Made by a program: the position numbers and the translations under genes. Positions 37,069 to 47,787 of a stretch of 64,000 nt of DNA are shown in pieces. Each line of letters starts with the position of its first letter. Position 1 is the stretch's first letter. The notes beneath the pieces were generated by a model. The model worked only from the letters and a program-made list of their open reading frames with translations. It was not told the DNA's origin and did not search any database. This DNA comes from Rhabditoides inermis (taxonomy: Eukaryota > Nematoda > Chromadorea > Rhabditida > Rhabditidae), in contig CAWZYM010000185.1 in NCBI GenBank assembly GCA_963966185.1, forward strand, positions 486,001-550,000, given 5' to 3'.

Positions 37069-40000
37069 GTATCATCCACGTGTGTTTCAGGTGGAGGACA
37101 AGCGTGCGGAGATGAGCAGCGAGAACGGGGGCGAGGAGCTCGTGACGGAGACGCAGTTCCAGCGGCAGGTGGCGCTCACTCGCCAGAAAAAGCTCGTCTA
37201 CACGAAGAGGAACAGCGAGGTCAGTTCGCACAGCACTTCATTGTACCATTGCTCACAATCACATGAGCTCAAAAGTGTACAGTAACGAGAGTATGGTATG
37301 TAGTATGTTTGAGCATGTTCCGAATGCGCCATGTTTGTTTTTCAGATCGAGGAGATGAAGCGTGAGGTGCAGGTGTTGGCGCGAACGAGCCAGCTGCTCA
37401 GCCAGCAGTGGAACACGCTCAGGGAGAGGATCGTGGGTGGCTCAGACTACTGTTCAGTCTTTTCTTGCGACCCAATAAGTTATCTTTAATGTAAATATGA
37501 ACACAACTGCATACATTTCAATATTTTATCTTTGAAAGAATTCAGATAGTTTAGACACTCACGCACTTATCTGCCCATTATGCTTTATTCTCACTTCAAT
37601 TTAAGATTGAATAGTTAAATATGTGTGTAGTCATTAACCGTCAAGTTTCGCCTCCTCCGCGTCGTCCTCCATCATTTTGCTCAGCTTGACCAACCTGCCG
37701 TCGTTGAAGCCCTCAACCTTCTTTGGCATGGCATGATGAAGGGACTCTCCAATTCATTGTACGAAGCTTGAAACTCTTTTGTAGGGTCCACATCCGGAAT
37801 GTCAACACATACTTTCCCCCAAAAAGTGTCGACTTATACTTCCTTGGAGTATACGTAAACGACCAAAGTAGACAGTAAGAAACACAATCTCATTCTGAAT
37901 GGAGGAAGATTTGAGTCGGTGTGCTGTATCAAATTTTCCAATCAGTTTATATACAGCTTATCAGTTTATATACAGCCTATTATATTCAGATATCTTGAAA
38001 CCAATCAGCCTACAATTTCAAACGATGTGCAGTTATACGGATGTAATTGCTGTTTATTATCACTTTTCCTACGAATTACTTGACCGAGTTCATGCGTAGG
38101 AAAGATTGCGCCAGCTGAGTCACAACAAGTTATGTTTTGCAACATTTAAAAACCACAGAACAGTGTTGCCTCAATTCGCAAGCCATTTGTTTGTCATTGT
38201 GACACGTCGTAACACAAGGTTTTGTGTACTTCAACATATGTCATAACTCACTCAGGACAAGAGATGGGATGGCCAGACAAGGTTAGGGCTTCTAGGAAGA
38301 CGCACCATGCACCACTGCAACACCGTATCACTACACCACTGCACCATCTCACCATCGCACCACAGATCGCACCGCATGCTAAAAATGTAGTATATTAATG
38401 TTTTTGCACCATGCCGCTTTGCATGTATGTATGTGCCAGACACTTTTCGCATACTGTAACTGCACAAATATGAAGTCGCTTAGTTGCCTAATTACAATGA
38501 TGAGTGACAAATGCTATACCCTATTCTAGAACGGAATCAATTGAGAAGTGAGAGTTAGTTATCTTTTCCGTGACATAAATATTGATTTTATCGCGGGATC
38601 TTTCCGCGATTATATGCAATGACTGCATACAGTCCAGGGAATATTTAGTTCCGCTACCACTCCGCGCGTCCATCCCGCATTGGAAAATTGCGCGCCCGCG
38701 AAGTTTCGAATATAAATTTAGTCGCGTCATCTCGTTGTCTATCGAGTTCTAGCCGCTTCGCACTCTTTCCACTTTTGCGCTCTCTACTAGCGGCAACTGA
38801 TTTTCCCACCCACTGCACAACATGAATTTGATTAAAAAAGTTTTGTTCGTAAACGCTCAATGTGATCAAGATATTTAATTGCATTATTGTACACTTTAAA
38901 ATCCAAGTATGATTCTACAATTATCAGACATAACAAATCGCTAACTATTTAGTTCTGAAAAAAGTAAAAGCAATTCGCAAAGGTGAAAAAAAAACAAAAA
39001 AAATGGATTAGCAAGATGGGATGCTACGAACATGCCAGAAGTGGCTCATAGAGAGGGATCACACGTTGCTCCAATTTTTGTTCAGAAAACATCATCGAGA
39101 CACTCAGTTGTGTAGATATGAACATTATTAATTACATACTGCATACTTACGTTTCAATATTTCAGCTTAGAGTGAGTTCTATTAATCATTTGTGATATAC
39201 ATGCACAACTACCCAATATACTTTATTCCCACATAAGTTGAATAAGTTATTAAATAGTTAAATAAGTGTATAGACATTAATCGTCAAGTTGCTCCTCCTC
39301 CATCTCCTTCTCGATCTTTTCCACGACGGCTTCTTTTGCATCTTCTATGATTGTGTCAGCAACGTTTGCTCCTTCGGGAAGTTCCTCATTGGTGATCAGC
39401 TCATACATGTTCGTCACAATATCGACGTTGTCCAGCACTTGCGGCAGGTGGTTCAGCGTCGGCACGTACTGGATCATTGTCAACGCAGTCTGCACATACC
39501 TCGAATCGTTGATGAACTTCTCGAACTCCTTGAGAAGCTCCGGTTTCATCGACCCCAGAACCTTGGCGATCTCCTCGCGGCTCGTGAACCTGTCGATGGC
39601 GTCTCCAAGAGGATCGAGGCTGTCCAGCATTTTCTCCAGAGGCGCAACAATCGTGTTGTCCCACACGTCTTCCGCCTCGGCCACAATGTCATCGGCGCAC
39701 AGGAAGTTGACAGCCTTCTTGATGAGGTCAGGGTCGACGACGGTCTTGATGGCAGTGTCGATGATGTCGGGGTCTGTGATCAAGTTGATAGCTCCTTTGA
39801 TCGGCTGTGGGTCAAACAGCATTCCGGCCATCTGCTCGACCTTCGTAGGATCGTTGATCAGCTCGGCCATCTTCTTCAGTCCAGGCCCGTTCGTCAGGGC
39901 TTCACCCCATGCTACGGATCTTGTCGACCTTGTTCGAGAGTTTTGCCACCTTTTGTGCTATGCCGATGTTGTCGGCAAGTGAGAGAACACCCTCGATCAT

Positions 40001-43000
40001 GGATGAATCACTAGACATCTTGCCTACAGACTTGATAATATCCACATTGTCCAAGAGAGTCTTTGGCCCTCCTTTCATCATTCACGTTGCAAAACTGGGA
40101 ATTCCATTCATTTTCTTCTGTGCTTGTGCTAGAGCAGGCATGAGATTGTTGTTTCGTAACTTGTCGATGTTCTTCATTACGTCTCCGGTGAAACTTTCGA
40201 GCTTCTTCTGCACACCTTTGCCTACGTTGGCGAGTTTCTCGAAAGGCGCTTTGTTTGCGATCACACCGTTCAAATCATTGATGACATCGAAGTTATCAGC
40301 AAGACTCTTAGCGTTCTTCATCATATTACGGAGATCGGGGCTGGTTGCGATGTTGACAACTTCTTTGGCGGATTCCACATTACTTATGATTTCATTCTTC
40401 TTTTCCTTAAGATAGTCAATCGATCCCATCACGCGATCATACATCTTCTTCACTCCATTGAATTTTGCTCGCACCTGATATCGAGCTCGCACCTGATATT
40501 TGTATTCACCCTTCTGATAGCAGAATGTGGTGGGTGTGGGAATGAACGTCTTTCCTTCCATCTTGACGAGATTAGATCCCGCCTTCTTGCTCTCCTTCTT
40601 GTTGCCGTCATCCTTGCCCTTCTTCTTGGGAACCTCAAATATTGCAATTTTGCATTATTGCAATTTGCAATGTTTATGCAAGAACAAACCGCCGACGACG
40701 GAACAGCGCCTGGGGACGCATCCGTGGTTGCACTGGAACTTGCTGGCGAGTTTGAAGGTGCGGTACTACGCGTACGCCGGCGAGAGTCGTCCTTGCCCTT
40801 TTTCTCGAGGACCTCAAACCAAACAAATGAAATAATGAAAGAGCAGGTGTGCATAATTGCAATTTGCAATGTTTATGCAAGAACGAACCGCCGACGACGG
40901 AACAGCGCCTGGGGACGCATCCGTGGTTGCACTGGAACTTGCTGGCGAGTTTGAAGGTGCGGTACTACGCGTACGCCGGCGAGAGTCGTCCTTGCCCTTT
41001 TTCTCGAGGACCTCAAACCAAACAAATGAAATAATGAAAGAGCAGGTGTGCATAATTGCAATTTGCAATGTTTATGCAAGAACGAACCGCCGACGACGGA
41101 ACAGCGCCTGGGGACGCATCCGTGGTTGCACTGGAACTTGCTGGCGAGTTTGAAGGTGCGGTACTACGCGTACGCCGGCGAGAGTCGTCCTTGCCCTTTT
41201 TCTCGAGGACCTCAAACCAAACAAATGAAATAATGAAAGAGCAGGTGTGCATAATTGCAATTTGCAATGTTTATGCAAGAACAAACCGCCGACGACGGAA
41301 CAGCGCCTGGGGACGCATCCGTGGTTGCACTGGAACATGCTGGCGAGTTTGAAGGTGCGGTACTACGCGTACGCCGGCGAGAGTCGTCCTTGCCCTTTTT
41401 CTCGAGGACCTCAAACCAAACAAATGAAATAATGAAAGAGCAGGTGTGCATAATTGCAATTTGCAATGTTTATGCAAGAACAAACCGCCGACGACGGAAC
41501 AGCGCCTGGGGACGCATCCGTGGTTGCACTGGAACTTGCTGGCGAAATTGAAGGTGCGGTACTACGCGTACGCCGGCGAGAGTCGTCCTTGCCCTTTTTC
41601 TCGAGGACCTCAAACCAAACAAATGAAATAATGAAAGAGCAGGTGTGCATAATTGCAATTTGCAATGTTTATGCAAGAACAAACCGCCGACGACGGAACA
41701 GCGCCTGGGGACGCATCCGTGGTTGCACTGGAACTTGCTGGCGAGTTTGAAGGTGCGGTACTACGCGTACGCCGGCGAGAGTCGTCCTTGCTCTTCTTCT
41801 CGGGGACCTCAAACCAAAATAATGAAATAATGAAAGAGCAGGTGTGCATAAATGCAATTTGCAATGTTCATGCAAGAACGAACCGCCGACGACGGAACAT
41901 TTTTTTTTTCACTATCAAAAATAACTCCACGAACAGTTTCTGGTCCATACAAAACCAACCGTTGCAACATCTTCGAGTTGTGCAGAATCAGTTCGAGGCC
42001 GCTTACGACGTCCCATCTCGTTGATGAAAACACAGATGTTTTATTATGGAAAGCACTTTGTGGTACACTAGAAAATTAAACAAAAAACCAATTTGCAAAC
42101 ATATAAAGAATAAAATACCGTGGAGAAATACAGCCTTTGGTAAATATGTTAGTTCTCACTAAATACTGAACACTTCTTCGATATTACACAACCAAACACA
42201 ATAATCAGAGATGTACCATACAAATGTAATAATTTTAAAATAATGTTTCGGTAATCATATTCTTTGTTTAATCTTAAACAAAACATAATCAAAACAGTAA
42301 CAAAATGTTGTTCACAAATTAAAATAACATTCACAACTAAAGTGAGTAGATCTCATGTATGTATTGAATGAAGATTCGACGAAACAATATGATCAACAAT
42401 GTCCATAGACATGTTTGATGGTCATGTTTAATGGATGAACCAACAACAAAAGTCGCTCTAATCGTCAATCGCTCAAATTGTCTTTTCTTTAATCTATGCC
42501 GAACGAACATTCGCTCATACTGTCTCTCTCACCAGGGTTCGCTCGGAATGTCACTTCGCTCAGTGTGGGGGGTATACCAATCGATCCCATCACGCGATCA
42601 TACATCTTCTTCACTCCATTTCAAGTTTCACTATTTGGTCGTGCAGTTTTGTATTTGTGGCCAGGTCGATGATCGTTTGTGAGGCGTTGCCTCCAAACAC
42701 TTCCTTTGCCAGTTCTACTAGGCCTTCGTCTGACGTTAGGTTGTTGTACCTTTCGACAAGGTTTACTTTCTCCACCATGTTCATAACTTTTTCATAAGGT
42801 TGCAGTCTGTTCCAAGAATCCATTATTTTTCTGAACACAGTACTCTCGATGACGTTCTTGATTTGATCGACAATCTTGTCCAAGACAGCATCTGGACGAT
42901 CGAATCCTTCCTTAACGGCGTGGAAAGTTTGGTTAGCGGAGTGGAACAGCTGTGTGCCCGCCTTCACAAGTCCATTGTCCGTCACAAACTTCTCAACATT

Positions 43001-46000
43001 CACTTGCAGTTTTTGATAATTCGCTAGATTTTCAAACTTTTCAACAATGTCTTTTGGAGCAGCTGAGGTTACACTCTTGTTCAGGTTCAGCAGTTCATTT
43101 TCTACATACCCAACTATGACCTGGTCGGGATGCTCATAGAACTTCACAAGTCCCTCCGGAATAAGTCCTGCCAGCTCTTGTAACAAGCTTTCGAAGCTAA
43201 AATCCAAAATCTTGGACTCAATATCTCGGAAAGTAGGCTCCATCTGCTGTTCATAGATGTCTTTCATCGTTCCGTATTTGCCGATGAGGCTGTCGGCTAC
43301 TTCGTTTGTCAGCTTGGTGGTTTGCTCGACTATCTGGTCATCCATGAACTCGACGATCTCGTTGAGCACGTCGTCCTCCATCATTTTGCCCAGCTTGGCC
43401 AACCCGCCGTCGTTGATGAAGCCCTCCACCTGCTTCACGCCGTCCAGATTGCCAACGAGGTCTTGCAGTTGAGACAATATATTGTTCGCAGAGAATAATG
43501 ATTTCAATTCGCTGTACAGCTCTTTGTATGGTTTGGTGAAATCAAGAATAGTATTGGGATCAGGAATATTCGAAACGCCGGGTAAGTCAGGCCACGCATT
43601 CAAGCCAATTGTTTTAGTTAGTATTGCCAAGGAAGCAAAAACAATATGTTGAAACATCATGTTGGTTTCAGAAATTTAGTAGGTTTGTTGAATGATGATA
43701 CTTTGATGAGCTTATATACCATCTCGAAAGTAATATAACATGTGGGCGAGACATTGATCAAATGTTATTTTGATCAAAGTTGTGGGTGGGCGGCCAGCTA
43801 TTCACAACACCGCATGCATTGATCGGATGTTTTCAAATTTCTTGAAACCAATCAGTCTACAATTTCAAACGATGTGCAGTCAAACGGATGTAATTGCTGT
43901 TTATAGTTTATTACCATTTTCCAACAAACTTGCCTGATCAAGTTGATGTCTGAAAGATTGCGCCAGCTGACTCACAACACGCTCGTGTGTGATGCAACAT
44001 GTGAAAAAAAACAACGAAAACCACAGAACAATGTGGCCTCGACTTGTATGTCATTGTATCAAGATGTAGCGCAAGAGTTTGCTGCTAACAATATGCATCT
44101 CTTTCAGGTTTCAGGGCATGTTGCGGCGAGAATGATAGTGAAGTGCATGTCAGGCACTCATCCGACTTATAGCTTGCGCCAGAGCGATAGTTTTCGATCT
44201 ACCTCGCTTGTAGTTCGAAATACGGTTGCATAACCGTCTGTCTCTCTTGTTTTGCGCGCTATTGCCGAGAGCTGGCTCTCCGTCTTCCTCTGATCTACCC
44301 AACTTATTGCGAGCATAGAACCATACTATCTGTTCACTATTCAGGAGGACATGGGCGGTGAGGTTGTGGAGTCGATCAGCGTGCCTTCGATGGCCCGCCC
44401 CAAGACCAGCAAGCCGCGCACCGACGACGTCGACGAGCTCAGGGAAATGGTAGGGTTTTGTAAGCATGTGTCCATGCTTATGTTTTTCTCCCTGGCTCAG
44501 GGAAGTGGTAAGATTTATGAACTCCATTTGCATGTGACCATAATTATGTTCTTTCTCTCTGGTTCAGGAAAATGGTAGGGTGTAAACACTTTGTTTGCCT
44601 CTGTTTGAATGTGAACATACTTATTGTAGGATACTACGTAGGATACTGAGCATGATACTTTGTAGGATACATTGTAGGATAACTTTCTCCCTGAGCAGCT
44701 TTAGTCCCCCATCAAGCTTGAGCTTCCATGCATCTATGTGCACCCTGTCGCTTGTTCGTGCCACATCCCTATCACCACACACTTCCTTATGACAGCAATT
44801 GGGCTATATGCGGACGCCTGAACCGAGAATATTACAGGCAGCTATGAAATGATAAGCACTACATAATTAGTGATGTTGCGCATGGGATAAGGCAAAAGAA
44901 CACTACTGCAACAGCAAAATTGCCTTAAGCAGTTTACGATTGGCTCTGTTAAAGTGACAATTTCACTTAAAAATGAGATTATACTGACGAAAAGTTAATG
45001 GAAACATCAAATAACATCTACTAAATCTGAAAACTAGATTTTTTTCATGATTTCAAACTATTTTTTTTGCCTCAAAAATTAGTTGATTTTGAAAGCTTTA
45101 TGGGTAAAAAGTAAGGTTACATCACAGCTGAGTGTCTAAAACGTCTTGAATGACGGGAATTTCGAAATAAAATTTTGATATGAAATTCAGTTTCTAGCAT
45201 GAACTGAAGTCGTAGAAGCCGATAAACATATCCCTAAGTGATACGCATCTCGAGTTCAATAGTTATAGTTAGAGTTTGTAAAGCGCGCCAATTCAAAGTT
45301 CAAAATTTTTCCGATTGCGGATCAATCAAATTGTCACTTTTTAATGGAATGGATTCAGAAATGGTGCGCGATTTCGCGTTCGTATTATGAAACCGTTTAT
45401 AGACTTGTCATATCATTGCAGATCTCCTCACTGAACGTGGAGCTCGAAGAACTGCGCGATCACGTGCTGCCCGTACAGAAGAACTACGACAAACACCAGA
45501 AGGAGTTCAACGTCGGTTTGCCATCCTGCCAATCCATGGCTTCTCTCACACCCTATGCTGAACGCTCCTATGTAGATGTGGAGAAACTTAATCAATACAA
45601 TCACTATTACAATCATTGAATCTAGATGAATATTCTGATCAAATCACCTTTAGGAGCTGATGGAGGAGTTCAAGGCGAAGAAGCGCGACTACGAGGTGAA
45701 AGCGGCGGCGGCCGAGAGCGGATACGCAAGGCTGCAGGAGGTGAGAGCGAGAGGAGTCATAGAGAAAGTGAAAGTGTGATAAGAAAGAAATGGTGAACAA
45801 CCCAGTTTCGGCTCCTACCACCTGACTGGATTGTTCGGACAGTCTCATGTATGTACTGGATGACTGAATGAACCTGTCAACGAATGTACGAATGTCAGGT
45901 CGAGAGCCTCGTCGTTGCGCTGAAATGATAGAGTCGTCGCCACATTTGATATTGAAGTCGCCTAACTGTTGTACTTACCATGTATATGTGTAACTGCCGA

Positions 46001-47731
46001 ATCAGTGAATTATGCTGACTGCCTTCTTGTCTTGCTAGTAATTAACTGTGTCAAACTCTGGGTCCATTCTCTGCTTTTTGCCACTGTTCCGGTCCAAACA
46101 CTTGTGATCGATGTGCCAAACTCTGTGACCAATTCCACTTTCTCTAGGAAGTGCAGCAGCTGGAGGCCCGTTTCCGCGGGGCCAAGGCCGATTCTATCGA
46201 GACCGCCACCAACCTCAGCTTGGCCAACGCACAGTGGGAAAAGGTACATGAAAAATGCGAACCACAATCGATATTGACGCATTTGGCGACAGTATAATAA
46301 TGAAGTGTGAGTGAAACGTATTTTTTTTGTTGGAAACTGGAAACATACGAACGTGATCGCATAATAATTGAATTGGATCATGAATACCACCAGAACATAA
46401 ACACATCACGTAACCTACAGTGAGGTAACTGTGCGATAGAGAGAGAGAAGATCGAGATTGAGAGAGAGAGAAATAGAGAGAGAGTAGTCCCTTCCACCCT
46501 CCCTGCAGCTCTCTCGGGACGACGGGGCTGCGTGGGTGGCCGAGCTGCAGGACCACGTCAAGTCACTCGAGGACGAAGCAGAGGCACTACAGGTAACACG
46601 AACTATCTCTCTCTCTCTCTCTCTCTGGCCTGTGTAAGGCGGGGGCCTGGCGCCTGGGGTGGCCAAGGGCTAACTCACAGGTCTTCACTCACTTCCTTAC
46701 CTTTTCGTATTCAAATAAAATACAAATTTCTTCAAACTTGTATGCGTTTCCCTTTCGAAAATCCAGGTAACAAAACAATATGTCCTATGTATCACAAAAA
46801 AACACTATTGTTTCGAACTTTTGTTCCTCTTTTGAAAAGAATGCACTGGAATGATAGGAAAAAACATAGTTTTTAGAACGTGTATTTGTTTCCGTTATAC
46901 AATAATCTACTTTACATGTTGAAAAACAACTGACTATATAATATTTCAAGCTTCCTTTGTTTCAAATTCCAATACGCGAATATCACAAAACACAAATACA
47001 TACATACACGTGAAAGACATTTTGGTTATTAGCTATGGTTGGCTATTACCATGTTCATCACTCCTTGGCCACGTCATTTGTCAAATTTGCGACAGCAAAA
47101 GGGCATGTCATCCTAAAACGCGGAAGATAGCGAGATGGATGCTGCTGCTCTTTCAATAGACATCCGGGTGTAGACAGAAGAACACAGGATATACGGGACA
47201 GTCAAGTACCGGTCAGTCTCTTCAAAACACTCCCGAATGCCTCCGAAACAGTTCGGAATTGCCTTTCGATTCGCTTGCAGAACACTCCCGAATGCCTTGG
47301 AAATACTCGCGAATACCCCCAAACACTTCGGAATGCTTTGCTATGCCTTCGAAACACTCCCGAATGGCTTTCGAAGAGACTGACCGCATCTTCAGTGAAT
47401 GCAGTTTCAAATCACTTCCAAATTTCTCTGCAAAATACTGTTACATGAAATGAAATCAGCAAGCGGAAACTGCTTCGTAGCTTCTGTAGTGGTGAAGTAT
47501 AATAATAGTCAAAATGCATGCTATCAAGTCATTAGTACAAAAAACGGTACTGCGATGGGCTACCCTACCAGTGATCTATTGTTTTTCCAGCGCTCCGACA
47601 ACGGTGCCCCGTCAGACATGGCGCACGCGCGACAGCAGTACGAACTCTGGAGAGGCATACTCACCCTCTACCAGCACAAGATACAACTCACACAGGGCAG
47701 GGGAACCGAGGGACCGATCGGAGATCGCTAG
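32104..47731 (+). CDS. ift-81: Intraflagellar transport protein IFT81
   Basis: Twenty exons: 32104-32231, 32439-32558, 32787-32897, 32975-33068, 33612-33671, 33823-33917, 34140-34245, 35673-35756, 35862-35921, 36370-36453, 36596-36684, 36919-37013, 37091-37219, 37346-37432, 44345-44449, 45422-45511, 45654-45740, 46148-46243, 46509-46592, 47591-47731; ~647 residues. Opens with the calponin-homology-like domain (IRLIVDSLNKPPFNE, TYDALRGQRLLQILSDV, ERAYLARFLVRVEIPGEVQD), which in this family binds tubulin. Then long coiled coil, including YRHQAAAVERKKAAVANKL as in other IFT81s; this part pairs with IFT74 in the IFT-B complex. All joins keep phase except 37013/37091: the GT donor leaves phase 1 while the next exon needs phase 0. 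Intron 33672-33822 uses a GC donor. Intron 37433-44344 contains the nested gene cluster. An X-box precedes the start. Confidence 0.9.
32287..32400. repeat. MITE-like repeat with CGGAATGCCTT units, copy 1
   Basis: In IFT81 intron 1. Begins CAGTCAGTCTCTTCAAAACA and ends AAAACACTGACCGC, with internal repeats of CTTCGGAATGCCTT. A longer copy is at 47209-47387, in another intron of the same gene. Confidence 0.6.
33672..33822 (+). repeat. GC-AG intron made of (GA)n
   Basis: The exon ends ATCAAG|GCGAGG and the next starts after GATTGCAG; both are phase 0. Between them the 151 bp are almost pure GA with GACGGA interruptions. No GT donor exists in the tract. Confidence 0.65.
34260..35125. repeat. 42-bp satellite inside an IFT81 intron
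   Basis: About 20 tandem units with consensus parts TACCGTAACACTTATC, TTTGCAAGAAGATCAAATT and ATTCTCC. Central units are the most alike; both ends are diverged. It gives chance ORFs (for example 34334-34666) that are not genes. Confidence 0.85.
35757..35861 (+). repeat. (CT)n microsatellite forming an IFT81 intron
   Basis: 105-bp intron: GTGAGACAT, a ~80-bp CT tract, then ACTGTATCCAG. Confidence 0.8.
37634..37810 (-). pseudogene. Copy C: decayed relative of genes A and B
   Basis: Minus strand encodes VDIPDVDPTKEFQASYNELE, which resembles the start of gene B (IPDPNTILDFTKPYKELYSE). After a frame change it gives KKVEGFNDGRLVKLSKMMED, matching gene B (KQVEGFINDGGLAKLGKMME). It ends EEAKLDG-stop, like the end of gene A (EEEQLDD-stop). 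The middle of the gene is deleted and frames are broken. 3' flanking DNA also matches that of gene A (about 37600 and 39240). Confidence 0.7.
38000..38260. repeat. Duplicated upstream region of copy C
   Basis: Aligns over ~260 bp with 43850-44110, which lies upstream of gene B: shared blocks ACAATTTCAAACGATGTGCA, GGATGTAATTGCTGTTTAT and AAAGATTGCGCCAGCTGA. Likely the promoter side of an ancestral unit that was duplicated. Confidence 0.7.
39277..40081 (-). pseudogene. Gene A, out-of-reach 3' coding part
   Basis: Open coding-like sequence continues after the in-frame TGA at 40082-40084: MMKGGPKTLLDNVDIIKSVG, then up to KIRSMG, where a GGGG run (39905-39908 on the + strand as CCCC) shifts frame. 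From there EALTNGPGLKKMAELINDPT runs on for ~200 residues to EEEQLDD-stop at 39277. Helical repeats with a GLxKhA-type motif (LTNGPGLKKMA, DPDLIKKAVNF, DPQPIKGAINL) match genes B and C in style. Either the gene is decaying, or the stop and frameshift are sequence errors. Confidence 0.65.
40082..42033 (-). CDS. Nested gene A with six amplified linker exons
   Basis: Exons (5' to 3'): 41884-42033, six cassettes 41685-41807, 41486-41608, 41287-41409, 41088-41210, 40889-41011, 40690-40812, then 40631 to the stop at 40082; ~478 residues. Exon 1 starts MFSSTRWDVVSGLELILHNS and has no clear signal peptide. Each 123-nt cassette is phase 0 and encodes a basic then Ser/Thr/Ala/Pro-rich linker (KKGKDDSRRRTRSTAPSNSP, ending ASPGAVPSSA). 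The final exon starts with a related basic stretch (VPKKKGKDDGNKKESKKAGS), then YKYQVRARYQVRAKFNGVKK and helical segments. Every cassette is bounded by GTTCGT/GTTTGT donors and GGTTTGAG acceptors, so all seven introns are 76-77 bp or smaller variants. No known family recognised. Lies antisense inside an IFT81 intron. Confidence 0.6.
40690..41884 (-). repeat. Tandem 199-bp exon-intron cassette array, six units
   Basis: Period exactly 199 bp (123-nt exon + 76-nt intron). Units differ by only a few bases (for example GTTCGT versus GTTTGT donors, one GCGAAATTG variant, a more diverged end unit at 41685-41807), so the expansion is recent or homogenised. As 199 is not a multiple of 3, the array cannot be read through; it makes sense only as spliced exons. 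Confidence 0.85.
42578..42620. repeat. 43-bp identity between gene B 3' end and gene A
   Basis: Identical to 40417-40459. In gene A it encodes NGVKKMYDRVMGSI; in gene B it is entered in another frame, which creates the stop codon of gene B just after KLEME. Confidence 0.85.
42611..43660 (-). CDS. Nested gene B: secreted helical-repeat protein, unknown family
   Basis: Single uninterrupted ORF of 349 residues. Signal peptide MMFQHIVFASLAILTKTIGL followed by NAWPDLPGVSNIPDPN. The rest is predicted helical with a recurring motif: FINDGGLAKLGKMM, FVTDNGLVKAGTQLF, LTSDEGLVELAKEVF. One or two N-glycosylation sites are present (for example NQT, NLT, NAS). No Cys-rich domain or catalytic motif. Related to gene A and remnant C. 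Its C-terminus is probably truncated by recombination with gene A (shared 43 bp at 42578-42620). Upstream region 43850-44110 is duplicated at 38000-38260. Confidence 0.75.
   Translation of the reverse strand: MMFQHIVFASLAILTKTIGLNAWPDLPGVSNIPDPNTILDFTKPYKELYSELKSLFSANNILSQLQDLVGNLDGVKQVEGFINDGGLAKLGKMMEDDVLNEIVEFMDDQIVEQTTKLTNEVADSLIGKYGTMKDIYEQQMEPTFRDIESKILDFSFESLLQELAGLIPEGLVKFYEHPDQVIVGYVENELLNLNKSVTSAAPKDIVEKFENLANYQKLQVNVEKFVTDNGLVKAGTQLFHSANQTFHAVKEGFDRPDAVLDKIVDQIKNVIESTVFRKIMDSWNRLQPYEKVMNMVEKVNLVERYNNLTSDEGLVELAKEVFGGNASQTIIDLATNTKLHDQIVKLEME
43850..44110. repeat. Duplicated upstream region of gene B
   Basis: Partner of 38000-38260. Starts ~190 bp upstream of the gene B start in transcript sense; likely carries its promoter. 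Confidence 0.7.
44175..44326 (+). repeat. ~160-bp dispersed repeat, copy R3
   Basis: Starts TGCGCCAGAGCGATAG, ends GAGCATAGAACCATAC; lacks ~12 bp around CGCGCGC present in R1. Ends only ~18 bp before the IFT81 exon at 44345. Confidence 0.75.
47209..47387. repeat. MITE-like repeat with CGGAATGCCTT units, copy 2
   Basis: Terminal inverted repeats CGGTCAGTCTCTTC and GAAGAGACTGACCG enclose several ~20-bp units around CACTCCCGAATGCC. Lies in the last IFT81 intron. Confidence 0.7.
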
Positions 47732-47787
47732 GTCCCTTCTTCTGTTAGCTATATGTTGTCTTGTCATAGTGTTTGCCTGATCTCATA

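Larger units (their letters stand above)
37433..44344. other. 6.9-kb IFT81 intron hosting a nested minus-strand gene cluster
   Basis: Far longer than the other IFT81 introns. Holds remnant C (37634-37810), gene A (39277-42033), gene B (42611-43660), paired upstream duplications (38000-38260, 43850-44110) and dispersed repeat R3 (44175-44326). 38261-39276 and 42034-42577 contain no gene that I can support. Confidence 0.75.

Noticed and set aside
40658..42024. Plus-strand ORFs repeated every 199 bp (98 aa)
   Set aside because: The unit is not a multiple of 3 and the plus frames have no splice sites; the minus strand gives phase-0 exons joined to unique exons on both sides.
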